Of a stretch of 64,000 bases of DNA, positions 8,928 to 17,915 are shown piece after piece; position 1 is the stretch's first letter; every line of letters starts with the position of its first letter. A program made the position numbers and the translations under genes. The DNA is from Candidatus Riflebacteria bacterium HGW-Riflebacteria-1 (GTDB lineage: Bacteria; Muiribacteriota; Ozemobacteria; Ozemobacterales; Ozemobacteraceae). Below the pieces are notes generated by a model. The model worked only from the letters and a program-made list of their open reading frames with translations. It was not told the origin of the DNA and ran no database searches. The stretch is taken from positions 62,001 through 126,000 of the forward strand of contig PGYB01000008.1 in NCBI GenBank assembly GCA_002839445.1. Direction: 5' to 3'.

Positions 8928-9620
8928 ATGTCTATTAGTCAAATAAAGAATCCTTATCTGCAACAGGTTCTTTTTCAAAACCTGTCTTCGTCGACTATTC
9001 AGCCCAACCAGCTTAAAAACTCTGCCCAGCTGCTCAATTCGGCAATGACTGCAAAAAACAGCAACGCGAGCATTTCGGCAGCAGGTAACAAGCTGAACAA
9101 CATCAGCTCAACCATACGCAAAAGTGGAGACATGCAGGCATACGAAGGGTTTCAGTCTGCTCTGCAACGTGCCGGAGCGTCATCTGATCCGCTGCAGATG
9201 ACAAGATTTGTCAACAGCGCCAACATGGTAGCAGGCCAGGCTCCGGCGACCCTTAATGATTCGTTTGCCGGGCTCGCCAGAACCACAGGGCAGAACGACA
9301 CCGGACTGATCGAAGGTTTCAACAAAGCCTTCACTTCGACAGTCGAAAAAACCGGCGTAGCAGGTCTTAAATCTTTCAACAAGGCATTCAGCAACGTTGA
9401 AAACGCAGATTACTCGACATCTTCAGTTGGTCTCGGCGAGAACCTGCAAAAGTTCTTTTCGACGGCAAGTCAGGCCATAACCGCTGGCAAATCAGGCGAA
9501 GAATCCCTTTCTAACCTGCAGCGACTGGCGAAAGGCATTGAGATCAGTGAAAGTGCCGGCGATATCTACAAATTCTTCAACGAATTCACCGGGCCTGATC
9601 CCAAAAAGAGCTTCGTATAA
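8928..9620 (+). CDS. Uncharacterised Ser/Asn-rich protein
   Basis: 230 residues with a strong ribosome-binding site (GGAGG, seven bases, ATG). No signal peptide or membrane helix is seen. The sequence is rich in Ser, Asn, Ala and Gln, with helices of moderate amphipathicity (LLNSAMTAKNSNASISAAGN; LGENLQKFFSTASQAITAGK). I do not recognise a family. The composition recalls secreted or surface helical proteins of type III or flagellar-like substrates that lack cleavable signals, but nothing specific supports that. The gene stands alone: it follows the HDOD pair after 107 bases and converges with the pullulanase gene after 25 bases. Confidence 0.72.
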   Translation: MSISQIKNPYLQQVLFQNLSSSTIQPNQLKNSAQLLNSAMTAKNSNASISAAGNKLNNISSTIRKSGDMQAYEGFQSALQRAGASSDPLQMTRFVNSANMVAGQAPATLNDSFAGLARTTGQNDTGLIEGFNKAFTSTVEKTGVAGLKSFNKAFSNVENADYSTSSVGLGENLQKFFSTASQAITAGKSGEESLSNLQRLAKGIEISESAGDIYKFFNEFTGPDPKKSFV

Positions 9621-9645
9621 AGCAGGCCAAAAGACGATTTCGCGG

Positions 9646-12405
9646 CTAATCCTGTATTATAACTGCAGTTAATGGCTCAAGCGTTATGCTGTCTGATGCA
9701 AGCGAGAAACCCGTCGGACTGACAACAGGGTCAGTTCCGGCGGTTTTTTCGTCAACCAGCACCTTTTTGCCGGTAAGATCAAGGTCGAGAGTCAGCCGGC
9801 GCTGCCGGGTATCGGCGTTGACAAAGACATAATAGACTTCGCCGGATGTTGCACGGCAGCTGTAAGCTATTACCAGATCTTTTTCGAGTATCTCAGGTGC
9901 TGAGATGAGCAAAACATTTTTGTCGACAAGTTCTTTGCTGCCAAGCCTGAATGCGTCTGTCGAGTGACGCAAGGCAATCAGGCCACGGGTATATTGACTG
10001 GTAATCTGATTAACCGCGTATTTTTCTGCGTCAACAGCTTTTGCCCAGTCAAACATATTGATCGCATCAGATGAGTCATACGAATCATGAATAAAATACG
10101 GGTGCTTAAACAGCTTTTCATCAGCATCAGCAAACACATGAAACTTGTGTTCTGGCGTATTCTGACCCTTCCATTGCTTGCTGCGGCCGAATTCCTGGCC
10201 GGCATGCAGAAACGCAATGCCCTGCGCGGTCAGCACAATCAGATTGCCAAGCCGCAGGCGGCGATGTATCTCAAGATCATTTTCTGCGATTTCGGGGTCT
10301 TTTTTGATAGACTGCGCGATTACATCGTAAGCAGGCAGATTGTCATGAGCTTCGATGTATTGAACCACATTGCCCGGCGACCTTGCCGGAATATTGGAAG
10401 GCTGGCCCTTGATGTTGTCAAACAGGCCAACAATGCTGCGCGCACCACCGGTCAGAAACATCGGATCGCCCTCGCAGCCAAAACCTGATTTGAGCTCATT
10501 GCGAAATTCATCGCTGAAGACGCCAACATCGTCGGTTTTATCCATCCAGTCCTGGTCAGCGGCTTTGCCAGCCAACAAAGGATCTTCGAGGTGACCTTTA
10601 AAGGTGCGCCAGCCCTCACCAATAAAAAGAGCCTGCCGATTTATCGCGACAGCAGCAGCAAAAGCGCCCTGCACCGCATCATAAGTGGCATCTCCCATCA
10701 TATCCCAGCGCATGCCGTCGATGCCATATTCCCTGAACCAGTGTTTAACCGAGTCTGTCATCAACTTTCGCGCCATTTTACGAGTTGTCGCCAGGTTGTT
10801 GCCGAAATCGCCGAGAAAGGAGCCTCTGGCATCGCGAAAAAAGTAGTAATCAGGCACAATGTCGTTCAAAAAACTCGCCTGGGCCATGTGCGTATAAACT
10901 ACGTCAAGAACCACGCCCATGCCTGCCTGATGAATAGCATCGACCAGTTCTTTAAACTCGACAATACGCAGCTCGGCATCGTTCGGATTAACTGAATAGG
11001 CACCGTCGAGAGAAAAATAACTCTGTGGGTCGTAGCCCCAGTTGTAGTTGTTGTTTTTTGCCGAATAGTTCAGTTCTCGCTGTCCCATCTGCGTTTCGTC
11101 GCCATAATACCAGGCCATCACCGGCAATAACTGTATATGGGTAACTCCCATGGCCTTTATGTAAGGAAGCTTATCAATGAATGCCCTATAGCTCCCCCAT
11201 CTGTGGCGCAGATCCTTTTCGATCGACGGATCTGAAGTGAAGTCTCTGATGTGAACCTCATAAATAACCGCATCCGAGCTCTTATTGAAACCGGCAATTT
11301 CAACTGAAACCGGTTTTTTACCTACTGCAGCCACATCAACAATGGCAGCCCTGCCGACAAAATCGCCGCTGCTGCCGGCCGACTGGCCTGCCGCATCAAC
11401 GGTTACCGCTGCCATCGACCTGGCATAAGGGTCGAGCACTCTTTTGGGTGATAACCCTGGGTTTGTCACCTCGAACTGGTAATAGCAACCACGCGGATCG
11501 GTTAAACCATGCGGATTTCCCGCACCAACGACCGAAGACCACACGCCGCGTTCACCGCGTTCCATATCGAGACGTCCCAGTTCGCGGGTTTGATCGTCTC
11601 TGGCGAACAAAATCAGAACCGCCTGACTCGCCAGCGGAGCCCACAATTTTATTGTCGCGCTGCCGGCCGCGTATTTACAGCCGAGATCGTCACCGTCATA
11701 AGAGTACAGCTCGTCAATCAGCCGCCAGTCAAGGCCAGAAACGATGGTTTTGTCGGCGCAGGAAACCTTAACGGGCAACTGCTCAATAGTAAAATTTGCG
11801 CTGATTTCGGCCTGCGACAACTCAGAATTTATCGAAAGCGAAGCAATCTTTACTGCCGCACCATTGGCATCAACAATGCTGAGCTTTGCAGTCAGAGAAT
11901 CATTATCGAGCCCGGCCAGACTGTTAAAAACAGTATTGATTCTGCCAGCAGCCATTACTGTTGCCAGCAGCAGATCGTTATTAATTTTGAGCTCGGCAGA
12001 CTGATAAACATTGTCGTCACCCTCTTTCACCCAGATCTCACTATGGTTTTCTGCAAGCTTTACCACTTTGCTGCCTCCCTCTTTTTCGCCAGAAACAAGG
12101 TTAACAATCAAAAAACCAACCTGCTGCGCATTGTCGAGAAGCGCAATATCACTGTAAACGCCAAACGAATCGCTGGCGATAAAAGGCTGCGCCCCCTTTG
12201 GCCAGTCAGCTGAAGGCTGCTTTACTTCGTCCCAGAGCCAGAGGGCAAAACTCGCGTAGTCACCGTCGCTGCGTTGATAATGAATTCGCAGGTGCCCCGG
12301 CAGCGGCTCAGCAGTTAGAGCCGGCTTTTCTGCCATGGCCATGCCTGCTGTCAACAGCATTACCAGCATTGTAACCAGATACCCGCGTTTAATATCAAAA
12401 TGCAT
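9646..12405 (-). CDS. pulA: Secreted type I pullulanase (GH13)
   Basis: 919 residues. A signal peptide ends near Ala25. A CBM41-type starch-binding domain follows (about 33-140, with LRIHYQRSDGDY and LWLWDE), then a CBM48-like domain (about 235-330), then the GH13 barrel. The type I pullulanase signature YNWGYDP is present. The four GH13 regions are DVVYTH (about residue 500), GMRWDMMGD with the nucleophile Asp568, IGEGW with the acid/base Glu597, and EAHDN with Asp688. The enzyme should cleave alpha-1,6 branches in pullulan, glycogen or limit dextrins, outside the cytoplasm. Region I has Thr where Asn is usual (VVYTH for VVYNH). It is a single-gene unit, divergent from the YihY-type gene. 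No sugar transporter is adjacent. Confidence 0.95.
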   Translation of the reverse strand: MHFDIKRGYLVTMLVMLLTAGMAMAEKPALTAEPLPGHLRIHYQRSDGDYASFALWLWDEVKQPSADWPKGAQPFIASDSFGVYSDIALLDNAQQVGFLIVNLVSGEKEGGSKVVKLAENHSEIWVKEGDDNVYQSAELKINNDLLLATVMAAGRINTVFNSLAGLDNDSLTAKLSIVDANGAAVKIASLSINSELSQAEISANFTIEQLPVKVSCADKTIVSGLDWRLIDELYSYDGDDLGCKYAAGSATIKLWAPLASQAVLILFARDDQTRELGRLDMERGERGVWSSVVGAGNPHGLTDPRGCYYQFEVTNPGLSPKRVLDPYARSMAAVTVDAAGQSAGSSGDFVGRAAIVDVAAVGKKPVSVEIAGFNKSSDAVIYEVHIRDFTSDPSIEKDLRHRWGSYRAFIDKLPYIKAMGVTHIQLLPVMAWYYGDETQMGQRELNYSAKNNNYNWGYDPQSYFSLDGAYSVNPNDAELRIVEFKELVDAIHQAGMGVVLDVVYTHMAQASFLNDIVPDYYFFRDARGSFLGDFGNNLATTRKMARKLMTDSVKHWFREYGIDGMRWDMMGDATYDAVQGAFAAAVAINRQALFIGEGWRTFKGHLEDPLLAGKAADQDWMDKTDDVGVFSDEFRNELKSGFGCEGDPMFLTGGARSIVGLFDNIKGQPSNIPARSPGNVVQYIEAHDNLPAYDVIAQSIKKDPEIAENDLEIHRRLRLGNLIVLTAQGIAFLHAGQEFGRSKQWKGQNTPEHKFHVFADADEKLFKHPYFIHDSYDSSDAINMFDWAKAVDAEKYAVNQITSQYTRGLIALRHSTDAFRLGSKELVDKNVLLISAPEILEKDLVIAYSCRATSGEVYYVFVNADTRQRRLTLDLDLTGKKVLVDEKTAGTDPVVSPTGFSLASDSITLEPLTAVIIQD

Positions 12406-12560
12406 AAAAGCGCACCTCGCTGATCTTTTTTAGTGATGATACAGGCAAAACACCGCGCCGGCAAACAGAGAATTAGCAAATCCCGCTATTGCGCAAAGTT
12501 GCGATGTCTGGCAAACTGTGCTATCTAAGCAGAGAAACAAATTATACAGAAAGCAATCTA

Positions 12561-13430
12561 ATGCAAAACCTGTGGAATTTCATAAAACATATCTTTGACC
12601 GCGTCATTGAAACAAAGGTCACCGAAGCGGCGGCGGCAATTGCCTATTACGCGATCCTGTCGTTTTTCCCGCTGATTCTGTTTCTTATTGCCTTCAGTTC
12701 ATCGTTTCTGCAAAGTGTCGAAGTACAGACTCAGATTCTAAAATTCGCCGAAGAATATATGCCCGGCTCAGAATCGCTGGTTGCCGGAAATATTCAGCAC
12801 CTGATCAGAGCCAGCGGCGCGGTAGGACTGGTCGGCACCGCCATGTTACTGTGGTCGGCCACCCTGGTGTTTGCGGGCTTTGCGCAGAACATCAACAGTG
12901 CCTGGACAGCGGCCGAAAGTCGGCACTTTCTGATTGATCGACTGATCGGGCTGATGATGATCGCCATTCTCGTAATTTTTCTGATATTGTCACTGATACT
13001 CAACACGCTGCTTGATGTTCTGCCGAGGATTTTTCCAACCTATCTGGAAACTTTGTTCGCAGAAATGACGCGTTTCAACCACCTGCTGATCGAGTATCTG
13101 CCGCAGGTTACCATATTCATTCTTCTCCTGCTGCTCTACAAATACATACCCAGTCCTCTGGTAAGATGGCGCGAATCGCTGGCCGGCACCCTTTTCACGA
13201 TACTGGCGCTGCAGCTTACCAAGCATGGCTTTATCCTCTATCTGTCTTTCGGCACCGACAGTTACAGCGTGGTTTACGGCTCACTAGGAGCCGTAGTCGC
13301 CTTTATGCTCTGGATATATCTGTCATCGTGCATTATTCTCATTGGCGGGCATGTCAGCGCGGCAGTAGCACTATTTTTCAGACCGATCCGTGAACCAGCC
13401 GTTAACGGTGAACCACCGTATTTTGTTTAA
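12561..13430 (+). CDS. YihY/BrkB-family inner-membrane protein
   Basis: 289 residues from the ATG at 12561; an in-frame ATG at 12489 would add 24 residues without family resemblance. Features of the YihY/UPF0761 family are visible: EAAAAIAYYAILSFFPLILF near the N-terminus, a second conserved block GLVGTAMLLWSATLVFAGF, and the C-terminal YGSLGAVVAFMLWIYLSSCI. About six membrane helices are present. The family was once annotated as ribonuclease BN, which is not supported; its role is still unclear, with suggestions of lipid or metabolite transport. It converges with tex, and only seven bases separate the two stop codons. Confidence 0.9.
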   Translation: MQNLWNFIKHIFDRVIETKVTEAAAAIAYYAILSFFPLILFLIAFSSSFLQSVEVQTQILKFAEEYMPGSESLVAGNIQHLIRASGAVGLVGTAMLLWSATLVFAGFAQNINSAWTAAESRHFLIDRLIGLMMIAILVIFLILSLILNTLLDVLPRIFPTYLETLFAEMTRFNHLLIEYLPQVTIFILLLLLYKYIPSPLVRWRESLAGTLFTILALQLTKHGFILYLSFGTDSYSVVYGSLGAVVAFMLWIYLSSCIILIGGHVSAAVALFFRPIREPAVNGEPPYFV

Positions 13431-13437
13431 AGACTGG

Positions 13438-15594
13438 TCACCACTTTTCGGCGGCCTTCTTTTCGCTTTTCATGCTTAAAGAAATGCGGCGACGCGCGGT
13501 ATCAACTTCGAGAACACGCACCATTACCTTCTGTTGCACCTTGACGACCTCGCCAGGATCTTTTACAAAGCGGTCTGAAAGCTGACTTACATGCACCAGG
13601 CCATCCTGATGCACGCCGATGTCGACAAAGGCACCGAACTGTGTAACGTTGGTAACAATTCCGGGCAGCAGCATACCGGGTGACAGGTCTTTGATCTCAT
13701 TTACACCATCGGCAAAAGAGAATGCCTCGAATTTATCTCGCGGGTCGAGACCTGGTCGCGAAAGCTCTTTCATGATATCGCTGAGAGTTGGCAGGCCGGT
13801 CTCTTCACTGATATACTCTTTCAGTTTGATTCTGTTACGTAGTTCCTGGCTTTTTATCAGGTCGCCAACCGAACAATCAAGATCTTTTGCCATCTTCTCG
13901 ACAATCTTGTAGCTCTCTGGATGCACGGCACTGTTATCAAGAGGGTTGTCACTGTTGCGCACGCGCAAAAAACCGGCTGCCTGTTCAAAAGCGCGCGGCC
14001 CGAGGCGGGGCACCTTGTTAAGCTGCCGGCGGTTTTTGAACGGGCCATTCTCTTCACGCCAGCTGACAATGTTTTTGGCCAGCTGTGGCCCAAGGCCGGC
14101 AACATAGCTTAAGATCTGCCGGCTGGCCGTGTTGACTTCGACGCCAACGCCATTAACGCAGCTCATCACAACATCATCGAGACCTTTTTTGAGTTTTGCC
14201 TGTTCGACATCGTGCTGGTATTGGCCAACTCCAATAGATTTTGCGTCAATCTTTACCAGTTCAGCGAGCGGATCCATCAGGCGGCGGCCGATTGAAACGG
14301 CGCCACGCACTGTTACATCCTGGGTCGGAAACTCTTCGCGCGCGACTTCAGATGCGCTGTAAATTGATGCGCCGCTCTCGTTAACCATTACTACCGCTAT
14401 GCTTGCAGGCAGCTGCAGGCTTTTGACAAAAGCTTCGGTCTCGCGGCTGCCAGTACCGTTGCCAATGGCCACAGCTTCGATCTTGTGGCGCTCGACAAGT
14501 TTTTTTACCAGCAGTACAGAGGCTTCACGCGCCTTTTCAGACTGTGAGATAAATATAACCTCATGCTCAAGCAGCTTGCCCTGCGGGTCGAGACAGACAA
14601 CTTTACAACCGGTTCTAAAACCCGGGTCTATCGCCATTACCGATTTCTGGCCAAGCGGCGGCGCCATAAGGAGCTCGCGCAGGTTGGCGGCAAAAACCCT
14701 GATTGCTTCTTCTTCGGCTCTCTCGCGCAACTGCTTGCGAAACTCGTTTTCGATAGATGACGAAAGCAGGCGTTTATAAGAATCTTCGCTGGCAGCACGA
14801 ACCTGCTCCCAGGCCGGGCAGAAGGCCTGACGATAAAATCGGGTGAGTGAGCGTGCTGCTTTTTCGGCATCCGGCTGCAGCGAAACCTTCAAAAAGCCCT
14901 CATTCTCGCCACGCAATATGGCCAGAAGACGGTGCCCTGCTATCTTTGCCGCTGGTTCCTGCCAGTCAAAATAATCGCGAAACTTGGCACCTTCGCTCTC
15001 TTTATCTCTAACAACTTTTGAAACAAGCACAGCTTCGGCGGCGAACAGCTCGCGCAGAGCGGCTCGGACTTCGGCATTTTCGCTGACCATCTCGGCAATA
15101 ATGTCGCGCGCACCCTGCAACGCATCTTCAACTGATTCCACGCCCTTTTCGGCAGAAACGAACGGAACGGCGGCAACTGCCGGGTTAAGATCGACTGCCT
15201 GCTGCAGCAGCATTTGCGCCAGCTCTTCGAGGCCTTTTTCACGGGCTATCGTCGCACGGGTTCGCTTTTTCTGGCGATAAGGCAAATAAACATCTTCAAG
15301 TTCGCTGATATTGGCGGCTTTGTCGATTTTAGCGGTCAACTCGTCAGTCAGCAGATTGCGTTCGGTCAGCGATTTAACAATGGCTTCGCGGCGCTTGTCG
15401 AATTCGGCAAACTGTTCAAGACGATCGCGAATCGTCTGAATCTGCACTTCGTCAAGAGAACCAGTTCTCTCTTTTCGATAACGCGAGATAAAAGGCACGG
15501 TGCCGCCCTCGTCGAGCAGCTGCGCTGTCGCCATTACCTGCAATGAAGTGACTTTAAGCTCATCAGCAATACGGGCAAACCAGTTGTCGTTCAT
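13438..15594 (-). CDS. tex: Tex-family RNA-binding transcription accessory protein
   Basis: 718 residues, the family's usual length. The N-terminal helical domain contains GGTVPFISRYRKERTGSLDE, diagnostic for Tex. A YqgF/RNase H-like domain follows (MAIDPGFRTGCKVVCLDPQG, about 318-450), then helix-hairpin-helix motifs (LSYVAGLGPQLAKNIVSWRE). A C-terminal S1 RNA-binding domain is at about 630-705 (PGIVTNVTQFGAFVDIGVHQ). Tex binds nucleic acids and affects transcription and stress or toxin gene expression in several bacteria. It is monocistronic here. The upstream gap (15595-15828) also feeds the divergent histidine kinase operon. Confidence 0.96.
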   Translation of the reverse strand: MNDNWFARIADELKVTSLQVMATAQLLDEGGTVPFISRYRKERTGSLDEVQIQTIRDRLEQFAEFDKRREAIVKSLTERNLLTDELTAKIDKAANISELEDVYLPYRQKKRTRATIAREKGLEELAQMLLQQAVDLNPAVAAVPFVSAEKGVESVEDALQGARDIIAEMVSENAEVRAALRELFAAEAVLVSKVVRDKESEGAKFRDYFDWQEPAAKIAGHRLLAILRGENEGFLKVSLQPDAEKAARSLTRFYRQAFCPAWEQVRAASEDSYKRLLSSSIENEFRKQLRERAEEEAIRVFAANLRELLMAPPLGQKSVMAIDPGFRTGCKVVCLDPQGKLLEHEVIFISQSEKAREASVLLVKKLVERHKIEAVAIGNGTGSRETEAFVKSLQLPASIAVVMVNESGASIYSASEVAREEFPTQDVTVRGAVSIGRRLMDPLAELVKIDAKSIGVGQYQHDVEQAKLKKGLDDVVMSCVNGVGVEVNTASRQILSYVAGLGPQLAKNIVSWREENGPFKNRRQLNKVPRLGPRAFEQAAGFLRVRNSDNPLDNSAVHPESYKIVEKMAKDLDCSVGDLIKSQELRNRIKLKEYISEETGLPTLSDIMKELSRPGLDPRDKFEAFSFADGVNEIKDLSPGMLLPGIVTNVTQFGAFVDIGVHQDGLVHVSQLSDRFVKDPGEVVKVQQKVMVRVLEVDTARRRISLSMKSEKKAAEKW

Positions 15595-15828
15595 CAGTAA
15601 ACCTCAAAAATAGGCTGTCATATCTATATACCCGCGCTGCTTAATCGTCAACCGCCCTCGTTGAAATCCTGACATTTGACTGGTTAAATCAGCAAAAAAT
15701 GCGCAGCAAAGTTGCCATTTTATAGAAGTTTTCGATAAATTGGCTGAAGCGAAATGTTTGCTCCTCTGTCTCAAAAATCTGGTATTCTGTTAAAAAGTAA
15801 AAAGCCGGATCACAGAAAGGCCTGTTGA

Positions 15829-16710
15829 ATGGAAGATTCTCTTAACAGGAAAATGCCGCCAGATTTCGATAAACTGCAGATGCTCGGGCGGCTGATTTCT
15901 GGCATAACGCACGAGATAAACACGCCCCTGCATTATCTCGAACACAATCTGACCTTTTTAAGAATTGCGTTCAAGGATTTGCTGGCATTACTTGGCAACT
16001 GTCGCGGAATGCTCAGCCAGATCAAGTCAGGCGAACACATCGACAGTGAGCAGTGGCAGGCCCTGGCGCAACTTGAGGCCGAAGTAGAGCCAGAATACCT
16101 TGAAGACGAAATAGCTAAAACGCTTGCGCAGTCTCTCGAAGGCATGGATATGGTCGCGCGAATCGTTCTGGCACTCAAGGATTTTTCGCACCCGGCGCAG
16201 CAGGAATTTTCGATCACCGACATCAACAAATGCGTCGACACTGTCTGCACGATTTCACGGCATGAATGGAAAATCTCTGCCGATCTCAAGCTTGAACTGG
16301 CCAGAGATCTGCCTTTTTTGTTCTGCTCACATGACGAAATTCACCAGGTATTGCTCAATCTTGTGGTTAATTCTGCGCACGCGATCAACGAGAAAAAAGA
16401 TGCAGGCAAGTATGATCGTGGGCTGATAACGGTCTCAACGGCAGCGCTTGGCGATCGTGTTGAGATAACGGTGCGTGACGATGGCATCGGTATTGCGCCA
16501 GAACATCAGAGTCTTATCTTTAACCCTGATTTCACCACCAAAAAAGCCGGCACCGGCACAGGTTTCGGACTCAGCCTGGTGCGAAAGATTGTTGAAGAAG
16601 GGCATCACGGCAGCATCAGCTGCGAAAGTCAGCCGGGCGAAGGCACGGTTTTCAGGGTAATCCTGCCGCATCGTCAGCCCGGTAAGAGCGTGCCAGGAGA
16701 GAAAAAATGA
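15829..16710 (+). CDS. Soluble sensor histidine kinase
   Basis: 293 residues, no membrane helix. The H box ISGITHEINTPLHYLEHNLT holds the phospho-accepting His in the NtrB/ZraS style HEINTPL context. The N box is HQVLLNLVVNSAHAIN; the G1 box VRDDGIGIAP, F box FTTKK and G2 box GTGFGLSLV complete the HATPase domain. There is almost no N-terminal sensor, so the input must come from a partner protein or the short helical insertion between H and N boxes. It overlaps the next gene by four bases (ATGA) and heads a three-gene operon with two receiver proteins, which are the natural phosphorylation targets. Start at 15829 follows AAGG at ten bases. Confidence 0.93.
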   Translation: MEDSLNRKMPPDFDKLQMLGRLISGITHEINTPLHYLEHNLTFLRIAFKDLLALLGNCRGMLSQIKSGEHIDSEQWQALAQLEAEVEPEYLEDEIAKTLAQSLEGMDMVARIVLALKDFSHPAQQEFSITDINKCVDTVCTISRHEWKISADLKLELARDLPFLFCSHDEIHQVLLNLVVNSAHAINEKKDAGKYDRGLITVSTAALGDRVEITVRDDGIGIAPEHQSLIFNPDFTTKKAGTGTGFGLSLVRKIVEEGHHGSISCESQPGEGTVFRVILPHRQPGKSVPGEKK

Positions 16711-17915
16711 TCGCGTACAAGCTGTTATTCGTTGATCCAGATATGAACGCCCTTGACGCCTACAGAAGACTGCTCAAGGCCATGCGCCCGAAATGGTCGG
16801 CAAGCTATGCTGCCAACGGCCGCGAAGCCATTCAGATGATGCGAAAAAGCAAACCAGACGTTCTGATAACCGAACTCAACATGAGAATTGAGAACGACGC
16901 GGATCTGCTCAAAGCAGTGCAAAAGTTCTACCCTGAAGTCATCAGAATCGTGTTGTCGAGTGAACCCGATACCCAGGCCGAGACGATTCTGAGCGCCACC
17001 CAATCGGCGCACCGCTTTCTCGCCAAGCCATGCAAAGGCGAAAATCTGCTCGCGCATGTTGAACAAGCCGCTGAACTTCGCAAAATCATATATAGTCAGG
17101 AATTACGCGAAATAATCGGCGGCATGCCTTACCTGCCGAGTCTCCCACAGCTTTATCACGAGCTGATACACGCGATGGAAGCGCCATTGGTTTCTGTCGC
17201 CGACCTTGGTGACATAATCGCCCGCGACGTGTCAATGACTACCAGAGTTCTGCATCTGGTAAATTCGGCATTCTTCGGGCTGCCACGCCAGGTGTCGAAC
17301 CCACGCGAAGCTGCTGTAATGCTCGGCATGAACGTTCTCAAATCGCTGATTCTTTATGTAAAATTATTTTTTGCCGCGCCAGACTCAAGACTGCCGGGCT
17401 TCTCGCTTGACGACTTGTGGGAACACAGTTCTCTCACAGCGCGACTCAGCCGCGAAATTGCCAAGGATCTTGCTGGGAATTCACGTATTCAGGAAGACGC
17501 CTTTCTTTCCGGCATGCTGCACGACGTAGGCAAACTGTTGCTGCTCGAGCACCCTAAATACATCAACAGCGTAATCAGACGACAGAGTCAGGATAGCGAT
17601 CTTTCATTCGCCGATGCTGAATACCAGGAGTTTTCAGTTTCTCACGCCGAAGTCGGCGGCTACCTTCTTGGCCTGTGGGGCCTGCCTGATCCGGTTGTCG
17701 AAGCGGTTGCCTGTCATCACCGGCCTTCGCAGATTTCAGGCGAGCCTTCGCCAGTGCTGGCGGCCACGTACCTGGCAAACGCTCTGCTTTGCCGGCAGTC
17801 TGGCGCCGAGCTAAAATTAGATGAGAACCTGTTGAATCAGGATGAAATAAAAAGGATGCTCGCGACCTGGGATCGCCAGGCAGCGAAACTTTATGAAGAA
17901 CATAAAAACAGTTAA
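16707..17915 (+). CDS. Receiver-HDOD protein with Glu at the phosphoacceptor position
   Basis: 402 residues. An N-terminal receiver domain (1-120) has the acidic pair Asp10/Asp12, the conserved switch Ser in VLSSE and the KPC lysine. At the phosphorylation site, however, the strand reads PDVLITELNM: Glu56 stands where the phospho-accepting Asp is expected (compare IIVADFNMP in the next protein). The HDOD domain is at about 130-340, with YLPSLPQLYHELIHAM, MTTRVLHLVNSAFFGLPR, SGMLHDVGKLLLLEHP. Glu at this place often mimics the phosphorylated state, so the output may be permanently on, or the domain may serve only to bind. The gene overlaps the kinase gene by 4 bases and the next gene by 23. 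Confidence 0.92.
   Translation: MIAYKLLFVDPDMNALDAYRRLLKAMRPKWSASYAANGREAIQMMRKSKPDVLITELNMRIENDADLLKAVQKFYPEVIRIVLSSEPDTQAETILSATQSAHRFLAKPCKGENLLAHVEQAAELRKIIYSQELREIIGGMPYLPSLPQLYHELIHAMEAPLVSVADLGDIIARDVSMTTRVLHLVNSAFFGLPRQVSNPREAAVMLGMNVLKSLILYVKLFFAAPDSRLPGFSLDDLWEHSSLTARLSREIAKDLAGNSRIQEDAFLSGMLHDVGKLLLLEHPKYINSVIRRQSQDSDLSFADAEYQEFSVSHAEVGGYLLGLWGLPDPVVEAVACHHRPSQISGEPSPVLAATYLANALLCRQSGAELKLDENLLNQDEIKRMLATWDRQAAKLYEEHKNS

Noticed and set aside
11509..12213. 234-codon plus-strand frame within the pullulanase gene
   Set aside because: It lies opposite the starch-binding region of a complete GH13 enzyme and has no family resemblance.
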